Positions 1 to 5,116 of a stretch of DNA of 5,116 nucleotides are shown here, in pieces. The stretch spans positions 1 through 5,116 of the forward strand of contig JAIUMG010000248.1 of NCBI GenBank assembly GCA_022565655.1, read 5' to 3'. The notes under the pieces were generated by a model, which searched no databases, was not told the DNA's origin, and saw nothing but the letters and a program-made list of their open reading frames with translations. The stretch is from Alkalimonas sp. (GTDB taxonomy: Bacteria; Pseudomonadota; Gammaproteobacteria; Enterobacterales; Alteromonadaceae). The position numbers were made by a program, and so were the translations under genes. Numbering within the stretch: position 1 is the first letter of the stretch; the number at the start of each line of letters is the position of its first letter.

Positions 1-50
1 GTCTTAGTTACATTTTTACCATAAAAGGTGTCGGGAAGTCTCAGGCCTTA

Positions 51-98
51 CCAATCAGCCACTTACATTCAGCTCAGAGCTTGTTCAGCGGCTATTGG
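51..98. repeat. Imperfect inverted repeat downstream of the protease gene
   Basis: CCAATCAGCC (51-60) is complementary to GGCTATTGG (90-98), giving 9 pairs with one bulged base. The loop contains a second small palindrome, AGCTCAGAGCT (71-81). The structure lies about 54 nt past the protease stop codon, so it could mark the 3' end of that transcript or protect it from decay. There is no T-tract after the arm in the minus (gene) direction, so it is not a standard intrinsic terminator. In the plus direction a T-rich stretch (about 107-116) follows at some distance. The rest of 1-151 shows no open frame or other recognisable element. Confidence 0.4.
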
Positions 99-151
99 CT
101 TGCAATTTCGTTTTTCCAACCTACTCCATGCGAACTGCTCATCTATCGTAA

Positions 152-1957
152 TCATTGGCAAGCAGCCAACTTGGTGTTCATACCGATCGTACTAATTGGC
201 TGCAAAGGACCGTCGCAGTAGACCTCACCTACAGGACAGTCCTTGAAGAAATACTCGCTATTGCTTGGATCAATTGCACCTTGCGCTATCACGACATCTC
301 CATCGTAAAACACACCATCGGGTTGTGAGTTCGTCTGCCCATGGCTTTGGCGATAAAGGACATACTGGCCAAGCGGTGTTTTACCGCCTAAAAACTGTAG
401 GCGAGTCAGCTCACAAAAAGGGATGTCTTGGCCAAAATGGCTGATATACCAATCATGCTCATCCTCCGGGATAACTGCCAAGGCAGGCTCTGCTGTACTT
501 AATGTCCCTTCGGATACGGCCCGAAGAGCCTGAATAAAACCAGATGCGTTGACATTGCCATAGCCGCACCCTTTCGAAGCGCAATCACCATTGCTATCAT
601 CAATAGATTTGGACGATGCAGTGAGCGCCTGAGTGAACCACTCAGGCTGCCAACTACCTGCCAAGTCTTTCATGCCCAAAGCAACCAGGCCTGATACGAT
701 AGGTGCCGAAACACTGGTCCCTGATGAGAAAACATAATCACTTAAGGTGTGTAATGCCACAACCTCCTCACCTAAAGCCATGACATCAATAGCATCACCA
801 AAATTACTAAAGCTGGCTAGGTTTTGCCGCTCATCCAAAGATCCAACCGTGATAACGTTATCGCAAGCAGCAGGAATGTATTCAGCCGCCTCCTTGGTGT
901 TGTTTCCTGCTGCCACGATAATCACAAAGCCAGCGTCAGTGGCCTCATTGATGCTTGATTGCAGGTAATGAGGGCAACCACCACCAAAATGAGCAGATAG
1001 ACTCAGATTAATCACCCCAGGTTCACCTTGGTAGGCCGGCAATAAATCACCATTTCCATCATAAAATTCATTACCAGCAACCCATTTAAGCGCCTCACTA
1101 ACATCGAACATACTTCCGGTATTACAATCCATCACGCGCACTGCATGCAGGCGAATGTCATTCACAATACCGGCCATGGTATCACCATTATTGATCCCCG
1201 CAGCTGTTACACTTGAAACCACAAGGCCATGTGGGTTGCAAAAGCCATCTCTAAATTCATCTTCGAGAAACTGGCTTGACCGTTGCTGATTGTTGACTTC
1301 AACAAAGGACAAACCATAGTCGTAGTGAATGTCAGAATGCAGATAAAACCCAGAGTCCAATACAATCACATCAACTACTTTTTCTGGGTTTCTCACCATG
1401 GACCAAGCCCCTAAAATATCGTGATAGGTGCTGAAGTATCGGCCATAACGAGTGATTGGCTTATTGCCAAAATAAAAGCCCTGCTCATCAAACACTGGGT
1501 CATTCACCGCACCAGAACCAGCACTCCAGCCAGCAGCTGAAGCAAGTCGGGGCTCAATAGGACCAGTCTGTACAATAACGTCTGGCTCTACCGTGCCATA
1601 CCAGTTCGATGATTGAATGGCCTCAATGGCCACATCCACAGGCCAACCTTGTAAATCGAGTTCGACCACACTGAATTGGCCCCGGGTAGATGCCTGAGCT
1701 GTTGATTGCTGGCGCTGACGAACCGATTGCGACATGATCATAGGTGCTGTTTCGCCTGAAAGGGGCAAACACCACTCCCCCTGATGATCGGGGGTTGGTA
1801 TGCAGCGTTGTGAAACTTGCCCGGCTGATTGCGCTGATACCATTTGGACAGTTGGCAAATGTTCCACCACTAAACGCACTGTCGTTTCACTACTAGCCGA
1901 CCCGCTGTATACGCTCATCACCACCGCCATAGAGAGACCAACCATGGAGTACGACAT
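152..1957 (-). CDS. Secreted S8 (subtilisin-like) serine protease with propeptide
   Basis: This 601-aa protein is a predicted exported endopeptidase of the subtilase family. The triad can be read directly: Asp201 (VIVLDSGF), His243 (NPHGLVVSS) and Ser415 (SSGTSVSAP), with oxyanion Asn352 in IIVAAGNN. A hydrophobic signal-like segment covers about residues 3-16 and ends near SGSAS. Residues about 25-135 resemble an I9-type inhibitory propeptide, closing with a VEPDVIV motif. The catalytic domain is about 180-480. The last ~110 residues match no C-terminal domain I know. There are 12 cysteines, an even number that suits an exported disulfide-bonded protein. I chose the ATG at 1957 because GAGG lies 5 nt upstream; the in-frame ATG at 1975 has a poorer site. 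Oddities: the usual HGTxVAG around the His is HGLVVSS, and the signal n-region has no Lys/Arg. It follows the lipoprotein gene by 43 bp on the same strand, so co-transcription is likely. The S8 assignment is firm; the substrate is unknown. Confidence 0.95.
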   Translation of the reverse strand: MSYSMVGLSMAVVMSVYSGSASSETTVRLVVEHLPTVQMVSAQSAGQVSQRCIPTPDHQGEWCLPLSGETAPMIMSQSVRQRQQSTAQASTRGQFSVVELDLQGWPVDVAIEAIQSSNWYGTVEPDVIVQTGPIEPRLASAAGWSAGSGAVNDPVFDEQGFYFGNKPITRYGRYFSTYHDILGAWSMVRNPEKVVDVIVLDSGFYLHSDIHYDYGLSFVEVNNQQRSSQFLEDEFRDGFCNPHGLVVSSVTAAGINNGDTMAGIVNDIRLHAVRVMDCNTGSMFDVSEALKWVAGNEFYDGNGDLLPAYQGEPGVINLSLSAHFGGGCPHYLQSSINEATDAGFVIIVAAGNNTKEAAEYIPAACDNVITVGSLDERQNLASFSNFGDAIDVMALGEEVVALHTLSDYVFSSGTSVSAPIVSGLVALGMKDLAGSWQPEWFTQALTASSKSIDDSNGDCASKGCGYGNVNASGFIQALRAVSEGTLSTAEPALAVIPEDEHDWYISHFGQDIPFCELTRLQFLGGKTPLGQYVLYRQSHGQTNSQPDGVFYDGDVVIAQGAIDPSNSEYFFKDCPVGEVYCDGPLQPISTIGMNTKLAACQ

Positions 1958-2000
1958 AAAAACCTCGCTTATCATTCTTTGCTTACTGACCGGACGCAGC

Positions 2001-3131
2001 CTAATCCATTAAAAAACTTAAAAAGCTATAGGCATCATTAAAACGCCAGCCATCATCGGTCTGTTGTCCAAATTTCGGGTTACCAACATAAAGCGACATT
2101 CGGGCAGGGTTGGTGGTGAAATAATAGGTGTCAGCTGATATGTCTGGCACCATCTGCTCAGGTAAATGATTGGCAATCAACTCAACTTTCTGCCGATATG
2201 GGGTCACCAGAACAGCCAGATCCTTTACTAACATACTCGTAGTCTCAGCGAGCTCTGTCTCATCAACGGTTTGCTCGTTGTAATCACGCTCTAGGGCTTT
2301 TGCTATGAACTCAATATTCAGTAGCACATCAACATTGGTATCGAACATCGCTATTCGCGTCTGTTGGGTCAGGGCTTCATAAGCTGATGACGACATAAAA
2401 CCGCCCATTTGAGCAACGCGGTACAGGCGTTTTGCCACGAGCGTTTTATCTGCGGCAAGTGTGGCGGGGTTGAAGTTATCCGGGTCTATATTTTCAAACG
2501 CAAACTTTGTCGCTAAATACTGCAGGAATTCGAGACGGTGCTGTGCAGAGCTGTTACGCAATGGTATCGTCACCTGCTTCGCTACTGATTGAGCAGGCGA
2601 ATCATCGCCAACCACTATGGATAGAGTTAGGCTGTGCTCCTGAAACAGCTCTGCGACTTCAATGGAGATGATTTTATCTTGTACGGAGCTCTCAATGGTG
2701 ACCCATTCAGCGCCATCCAATGCATTCACATCCAGGCGAACCATGCCATAAGGGTTGCTGATATCCAGTGAAATAGTTCCACTGCTTTGCTCATCCATCA
2801 CATCTGGCACATTTGAGACTGACACACTCATAATGGGTGCAAATTCGGCATTGACCTGACAATTACCCTGAACAGATGAAATGGCATAGCTGGTACCGGT
2901 TAACTGACCACCACAGCCGGTAACCCTGATCACTTGATGACCGGCTGCAGGTGTTACTGTAAATTGCGTGTTTCTACCCTGCTTAACCTGCTGAGTCGTC
3001 GGAGATACGGTTCCAGAGCCGGTCGAACTTACTGTGATATCAAACTCAGGATCTGAACTGCCGCATCCAACAAGTAGGCTGATCGCAAAACCAATGGAGA
3101 AAAATACGGGCACCGGATTGAATAACTGCAT
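2001..3131 (-). CDS. Outer-membrane-type lipoprotein with InlB-like domain, function unknown
   Basis: This 376-aa protein starts with a type II signal peptide: hydrophobic residues 8-21 and lipobox LVGC, with Cys23 as the lipidated residue. The residue after it is Gly, not Asp, which by the Lol rule predicts the outer membrane. Residues about 28-98 read like the divergent InlB B-repeat/bacterial-repeat domain (TVSP, TVTPAAGHQV, GNCQVNAEF), with Cys73 and Cys91 placed to form a disulfide. Residues about 100-192 look like a second beta-sandwich. Residues about 195-325 are helix-rich, followed by an aromatic tail (about 335-376). I do not recognise this C-terminal half. The start is well supported: AAGGGG (3137-3142) sits 5 nt before the ATG. 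It is the first gene after the c-di-GMP riboswitch and precedes the S8 protease by 43 bp. It could be a surface adhesin, a docking protein or a partner of the protease; the sequence does not decide. Confidence 0.88.
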   Translation of the reverse strand: MQLFNPVPVFFSIGFAISLLVGCGSSDPEFDITVSSTGSGTVSPTTQQVKQGRNTQFTVTPAAGHQVIRVTGCGGQLTGTSYAISSVQGNCQVNAEFAPIMSVSVSNVPDVMDEQSSGTISLDISNPYGMVRLDVNALDGAEWVTIESSVQDKIISIEVAELFQEHSLTLSIVVGDDSPAQSVAKQVTIPLRNSSAQHRLEFLQYLATKFAFENIDPDNFNPATLAADKTLVAKRLYRVAQMGGFMSSSAYEALTQQTRIAMFDTNVDVLLNIEFIAKALERDYNEQTVDETELAETTSMLVKDLAVLVTPYRQKVELIANHLPEQMVPDISADTYYFTTNPARMSLYVGNPKFGQQTDDGWRFNDAYSFLSFLMD

Positions 3132-3345
3132 TAAAACCCCTTATTTTTTATACATTTATATTGTGACTGAACCAATAAAACCTCATACGATTTATTTCGT
3201 TGTCATGAGTCCAAATGGGAAAGTGGCTTATAGGCGACAAGCTAAGATGTACCAGACCATAGCCATAAAGCTTTAGTCAGCATAAAGTTTAAGTAAGTAT
3301 TGGGGTAATATTTGCCGCAGTTAAGCAGCGGGGTAATGGAGCTTA
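3132..3345 (-). other. Long 5' leader between riboswitch platform and lipoprotein start
   Basis: About 215 nt separate the riboswitch hairpins from the lipoprotein ATG. Read on the minus strand, the first ~70 nt are C-rich and G-poor (CTCCATTACCCCGC, TATTACCCCAATAC), which is the composition of a Rho-loading (rut) site. A small hairpin with CCGC/GCGG arms (3315-3331) has no U-run. Close to the gene there is a strong Shine-Dalgarno sequence at 3137-3142. A TATAAA motif stands just before it, but a start there would fall inside the ribosome site. Apart from one weak small frame listed separately, I see no gene in this stretch on either strand. Confidence 0.4.
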
Positions 3346-3361
3346 TTTTGGTGTTATGCAC
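3242..3361 (-). CDS. Possible 39-codon leader ORF (GTG start), speculative
   Basis: A minus-strand frame opens with GTG at 3361, runs 39 codons (VHNTKISSITPLLNC at the start) and stops at TAG 3242-3244. AAGGA lies 7 nt upstream, a good ribosome site. That site falls in the loop, and the GTG in the stem, of the second riboswitch-platform hairpin. If translated, its initiation could respond to the RNA switch and affect Rho access to the leader. The peptide has no recognisable motif, signal peptide or clear coding bias. A frame this short in a 500-bp leader may be chance, so confidence is low. Confidence 0.12.
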   Translation of the reverse strand: MHNTKISSITPLLNCGKYYPNTYLNFMLTKALWLWSGTS

Positions 3362-3415
3362 GTTATCATCCTTTTATACGTGCTGCCAAAACAATCGAAA
3401 TTGCAACCTGGCAGC
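3346..3415 (-). promoter_or_regulatory. Riboswitch expression platform: two competing hairpins
   Basis: Read on the minus strand, hairpin A pairs GCTGCCA (3415-3409) with TGGCAGC (3388-3382). Inside it, CAAT (3403-3400) pairs with ATTG (3395-3392) around a UUCG tetraloop. Hairpin B pairs TTTTGG (3391-3386) with CCAAAA (3351-3346) and GCACGT (3383-3378) with ACGTGC (3363-3358). A and B share 3382-3391, so they exclude each other. A also uses the 3' arm of the aptamer (3403-3415), so ligand-bound aptamer would block A and free B. Neither hairpin is followed by a U-tract, so control by Rho or by translation is more likely than intrinsic termination. The pairings are seen in the sequence; the switching model is inference. 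Confidence 0.6.
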
Positions 3416-3480
3416 CGTAAGTTCTCACTGTTAGGCCCATAGTTTTGCGTGAGCAGACTTTCATCTGCCTTGCCGAAATT
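3403..3480 (-). promoter_or_regulatory. c-di-GMP-I (GEMM-I) riboswitch aptamer
   Basis: On the minus strand this segment follows the GEMM-I consensus closely. GCAGAU (3468-3463), a GAAA tetraloop (3462-3459) and GUCUGC (3458-3453) form a 6-bp hairpin with a terminal U.G pair. Then come the conserved ACGCAAA (3450-3444), exactly six bases, and GGCCUAA (3437-3431), the tetraloop-receptor strand. This is the same order and spacing as I recall for the Vibrio Vc2 aptamer. The 3' side reads GGCUGCC (3416-3410) then AGGUUGC (3409-3403). GCAA (3473-3470) pairs with UUGC (3406-3403) to close the structure. GEMM-I RNAs bind cyclic di-GMP and control motility, biofilm and secreted-protein genes. This one faces the lipoprotein/protease operon and ends 271 nt before its first ATG. 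Confidence 0.9.
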
Positions 3481-3482
3481 AA

Positions 3483-3510
3483 AAGTTAGCACGGATTTTA
3501 AATGATGCAA
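3483..3510 (-). promoter_or_regulatory. Tentative promoter for the riboswitch-lipoprotein-protease transcript
   Basis: On the minus strand, TTGCAT (3510-3505) could be a -35 box. A 16-nt spacer leads to TAACTT (3488-3483), a weak -10 preceded by TG in the extended -10 position (TGCTAACTT). The predicted start falls near 3476-3478, at the 5' edge of the aptamer, which fits a riboswitch transcribed from its own promoter. The -10 match is poor, so support comes mainly from position. Confidence 0.4.
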
Positions 3511-3536
3511 AGCTAAATTATTACTTACCGAAAGAT

Positions 3537-3577
3537 GATCCCTGGCGCCCTCTTTTCCCAGATATTGCTGCCAGATC
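3537..3577 (-). repeat. Inverted repeat between CoA-transferase and riboswitch promoter
   Basis: On the minus strand GATCTGGC (3577-3570) pairs with GCCA (3546-3543) and GATC (3540-3537), giving 8 pairs with a two-base bulge (GG). It stands about 60 nt past the CoA-transferase stop and 27 nt before the tentative -35 box. It may be a 3'-end structure of the upstream transcript. Without a following U-run it is not a clear terminator. Further upstream, TTGTACTTACAA (3611-3622) is a short palindrome of unknown meaning. Confidence 0.3.
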
Positions 3578-3636
3578 GAAAATCATGCTTATCCATTTAT
3601 CTGCATGAAATTGTACTTACAAAAATGAAATAAATA

Positions 3637-4842
3637 TCAGAGCTTTCGTGGGGCCTTATGTTGTTTCATGAGCTGCTTGCTTAAAAGCTGCTCGGTGTGC
3701 TCACCAAGTTCTGGTGGCGCCAGCGAATAACTCAGTGGCGTGGCAGAGAACTTCACCGGATTGGCCACCATGGGAACCCGGTACCCTTTGGGGTGCTGCA
3801 ACTCAAACTGCATCTCACGAGCTTGTAGCTGCGGATGCTGGAACACCTGCGCCAGATCATTGACAGGCCCACAAGGGATCTGAGCTTTGCTCAGCTTTTG
3901 CACCCAGTGAGCTACCGTGTCCTTGAGTAAATAGCCAGCCAAAAGTGGAATCAACTGCTCACGATGTTGTACCCGGTTGCTGTTACTGGAAAAGCGTGGT
4001 TCAAAAGCTAACTCGGCACAACCGAGTACCTGACAACAGCGCTGAAATTGTGCATCGTTGCCAACCGCCAGCATGATAAAACCATCCTGCACCTGCATCA
4101 CCTGGTAAGGTACGATATTAGGATGAGCGGTACCCAACCGGCCCGGCACCTCGCCACTGACCAAATAATTCGCAGCTTGATTGGCTAACCAGGCAACTTG
4201 CGTATCGAACAAAGCCAGATCAATCTGTTGGCCTTCGCCACTATGCTGGCGATGGTGCAAGGCGGCCAGTATCGCAGTAACGGCATACATGCCCGTCATC
4301 AAGTCAGCCGCTGCAACGCCAACCTTCTGTGGCCCACCACCTGGATGAGTATCCGGCTCACCGGTAATGCTCATCAAACCACCCATGGCCTGAATCATCG
4401 CATCGTACCCCGCTTGGTCAGCATAAGGCCCGGTCTGGCCAAAGCCAGTGATAGAGCAATAAATCAAAGATGGATTCAGAGCTTTCAGACTGGGGTAATC
4501 CAGCCCGTACTTGGCAAGCCCTCCCACTTTGTAGTTTTCCAGCACAATATCAGCTTGCCGTGCCAACTGTTTGATTTGCTGCTGGCCAGCTTGCGTTTGG
4601 ATATCAATGCACAATGACTTTTTGCCACGATTCGCTGATAAAAAGTAGGCCGACTGACCGGTGTTATGGCCTTCGGTATCTTTTAAAAATGGAGGCCCCC
4701 AACGCCGGGTATCATCCCCCTCACCAGGTTTTTCTACTTTCCAGACCTCTGCACCATAATCAGCCAGCACCTGACTGGCCCAAGGCCCGGCCAGAATACG
4801 GCTTAGATCCAGTACTTTTATACCTTGTAGTGGGCCTGGCAT
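3637..4842 (-). CDS. Class III (CaiB/Frc family) acyl-CoA transferase
   Basis: This protein of about 401 aa is of normal length for family III CoA-transferases, cytosolic enzymes that move CoA between carboxylic acids through a covalent Asp intermediate. The N-terminus (PLQGIKVLDLSRILAGPWA, then DYGAEVWKVEKPGEGD) is typical. The catalytic Asp is about residue 180, in VGVAAADLMTGMYA, after the hallmark GYDAMIQAMGGLMSITGEP. HPNIVPYQ and AVGNDAQFQ recall the succinyl-CoA:glutarate (SUGCT-like) branch, so a dicarboxylate acceptor is plausible, but substrates in this family cannot be read from sequence alone. It lies 71 bp after the ABC exporter gene on the same strand, with no obvious metabolic link. 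The ATG at 4842 is chosen for Shine-Dalgarno spacing; 4845 or 4872 are in-frame alternatives. There is no sign of damage. Confidence 0.93.
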   Translation of the reverse strand: MPGPLQGIKVLDLSRILAGPWASQVLADYGAEVWKVEKPGEGDDTRRWGPPFLKDTEGHNTGQSAYFLSANRGKKSLCIDIQTQAGQQQIKQLARQADIVLENYKVGGLAKYGLDYPSLKALNPSLIYCSITGFGQTGPYADQAGYDAMIQAMGGLMSITGEPDTHPGGGPQKVGVAAADLMTGMYAVTAILAALHHRQHSGEGQQIDLALFDTQVAWLANQAANYLVSGEVPGRLGTAHPNIVPYQVMQVQDGFIMLAVGNDAQFQRCCQVLGCAELAFEPRFSSNSNRVQHREQLIPLLAGYLLKDTVAHWVQKLSKAQIPCGPVNDLAQVFQHPQLQAREMQFELQHPKGYRVPMVANPVKFSATPLSYSLAPPELGEHTEQLLSKQLMKQHKAPRKL

Positions 4843-4848
4843 CATCAA

Positions 4849-4854
4849 CTCCTT
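4849..4854 (-). promoter_or_regulatory. Ribosome binding site that decides the CoA-transferase start
   Basis: AAGGAG on the minus strand lies 6 nt before the ATG at 4842 and 3 nt before the adjacent ATG at 4845. The longer frame beginning at 4872 would place this site inside the coding region, adding ten residues (MGSLTGKELM) that do not look like the family N-terminus. I therefore prefer 4842. Confidence 0.7.
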
Positions 4855-4913
4855 ACCTGTAAGTGAACCCAATCCATGTCGACTTTTCGCTATCCCTTTG
4901 CGCTAGGGCATGT

Positions 4914-5116
4914 TTATTTTTTCTGCGACTGTTGCTGCCATAAACCAGCATATTCCCCTGCTTTGGCCAACAATTGTTGGTGTGTACCCTGCTCCACCAC
5001 ACGACCTTGACGCAATACCACAATACAATCTGCATCCGTGATAGTGGATAACCGATGTGCAATCACCACGCTGGTATGCTGTCTGGCAACATCACGCATC
5101 GCCGATAAAATCGCTT
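4914..5116 (-). CDS. ABC exporter ATP-binding domain, C-terminal end (partial)
   Basis: Only the last ~67 codons are in the window; the gene continues past the right edge. The frame is open to the edge, reading AILSAMRDVARQHTSVVIAHRLST and onward. The H-loop (switch) histidine is visible in VVIAHRLSTITDAD, followed by IVVLRQGRVVEQGTHQQLL, the standard end of an exporter nucleotide-binding domain. The tail GEYAGLWQQQ resembles Atm1/MsbA-type half-transporters with fused membrane and ATPase domains. The Walker A and B and signature motifs, and the membrane part, lie outside the window, so the substrate cannot be judged. It ends with TAA at 4914-4916. In the 71-bp gap to the next gene I see no convincing promoter or terminator. 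Confidence 0.88.
   Translation of the reverse strand, partial: AILSAMRDVARQHTSVVIAHRLSTITDADCIVVLRQGRVVEQGTHQQLLAKAGEYAGLWQQQSQKK

Noticed and set aside
100..110. 11-base match TTGCAATTTCG, also present (inverted) at 3396-3406 at the end of the aptamer
   Set aside because: Matches of this length are expected by chance in 5 kb on two strands, and nothing else is shared around it.
747..968. Plus-strand 73-aa frame
   Set aside because: It lies entirely inside the S8 protease coding region, antisense to its catalytic domain, with no domain or ribosome site.
3150..3160. TATAAA-like -10 box just before the lipoprotein
   Set aside because: A start from it would fall in or next to the Shine-Dalgarno sequence, and no good -35 is present; the promoter before the riboswitch fits better.
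3034..3276. Plus-strand 80-aa frame over the lipoprotein start
   Set aside because: It overlaps the lipoprotein signal peptide in antisense and extends into the leader; there is no motif or good ribosome site.
3346..3391. Integron attC-like site (GTGTTATGCACG with palindromic arms)
   Set aside because: It resembles the VCR piece GTGTTATGC, but no matching R' and R'' core boxes frame it, there is no integrase or cassette layout, and riboswitch expression-platform pairing explains the symmetry better.
4198..4862. Plus-strand frames of 139 and 82 aa
   Set aside because: They are antisense shadows of the CoA-transferase, which has clear family motifs throughout.
4894..4908. CCCT/AGGG hairpin between exporter and CoA-transferase as a terminator
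   Set aside because: The stem is only 4 bp, and in the gene direction no U-tract follows; the T-rich side faces the strand without genes.
4853..5062. Minus-strand 69-aa frame overlapping the ABC exporter end
   Set aside because: It is out of frame with the recognisable H-loop region of the exporter and has no family features.

Overview
The window (about 5.1 kb, moderate GC) looks like the chromosome of a free-living, possibly marine, gammaproteobacterium. This rests on the gene types (an outer-membrane-type lipoprotein, a large secreted S8 protease, a class III CoA-transferase, an Atm1/MsbA-like ABC exporter) and on a c-di-GMP-I riboswitch close in form to the Vibrio Vc2 RNA. I cannot name the genus. 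All genes I accept are on the minus strand, so transcription runs from right to left.

Right part: 4914-5116 is the C-terminal end of an ABC exporter cut by the window edge. After 71 bp comes a complete class III (CaiB/Frc-type) CoA-transferase (3637-4842), most like glutarate/dicarboxylate CoA-transferases. Middle: 3132-3636 is a 505-bp non-coding stretch. Read on the minus strand, it holds a tentative promoter (3483-3510), then at once a GEMM-I (c-di-GMP-I) riboswitch aptamer (about 3403-3480). Next come two mutually exclusive hairpins that form a plausible expression platform (3346-3415), and then a leader of about 215 nt up to the next gene.

Left part: the riboswitch leads into a probable two-gene operon. 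The first gene is a lipoprotein with an InlB-like beta domain and a helical C-terminus of unknown function (2001-3131). After 43 bp comes a secreted subtilisin-family (S8) protease with an I9-like propeptide and an unassigned Cys-containing C-terminal region (152-1957). The simplest reading is that cellular c-di-GMP controls production of a cell-surface lipoprotein together with an exported protease, as in lifestyle or biofilm control. That functional link is inference. The window ends with 151 bp that contain an imperfect inverted repeat but no gene.

The most notable item is this c-di-GMP riboswitch, its competing hairpins without a U-tract, and the protease/lipoprotein pair it appears to control.
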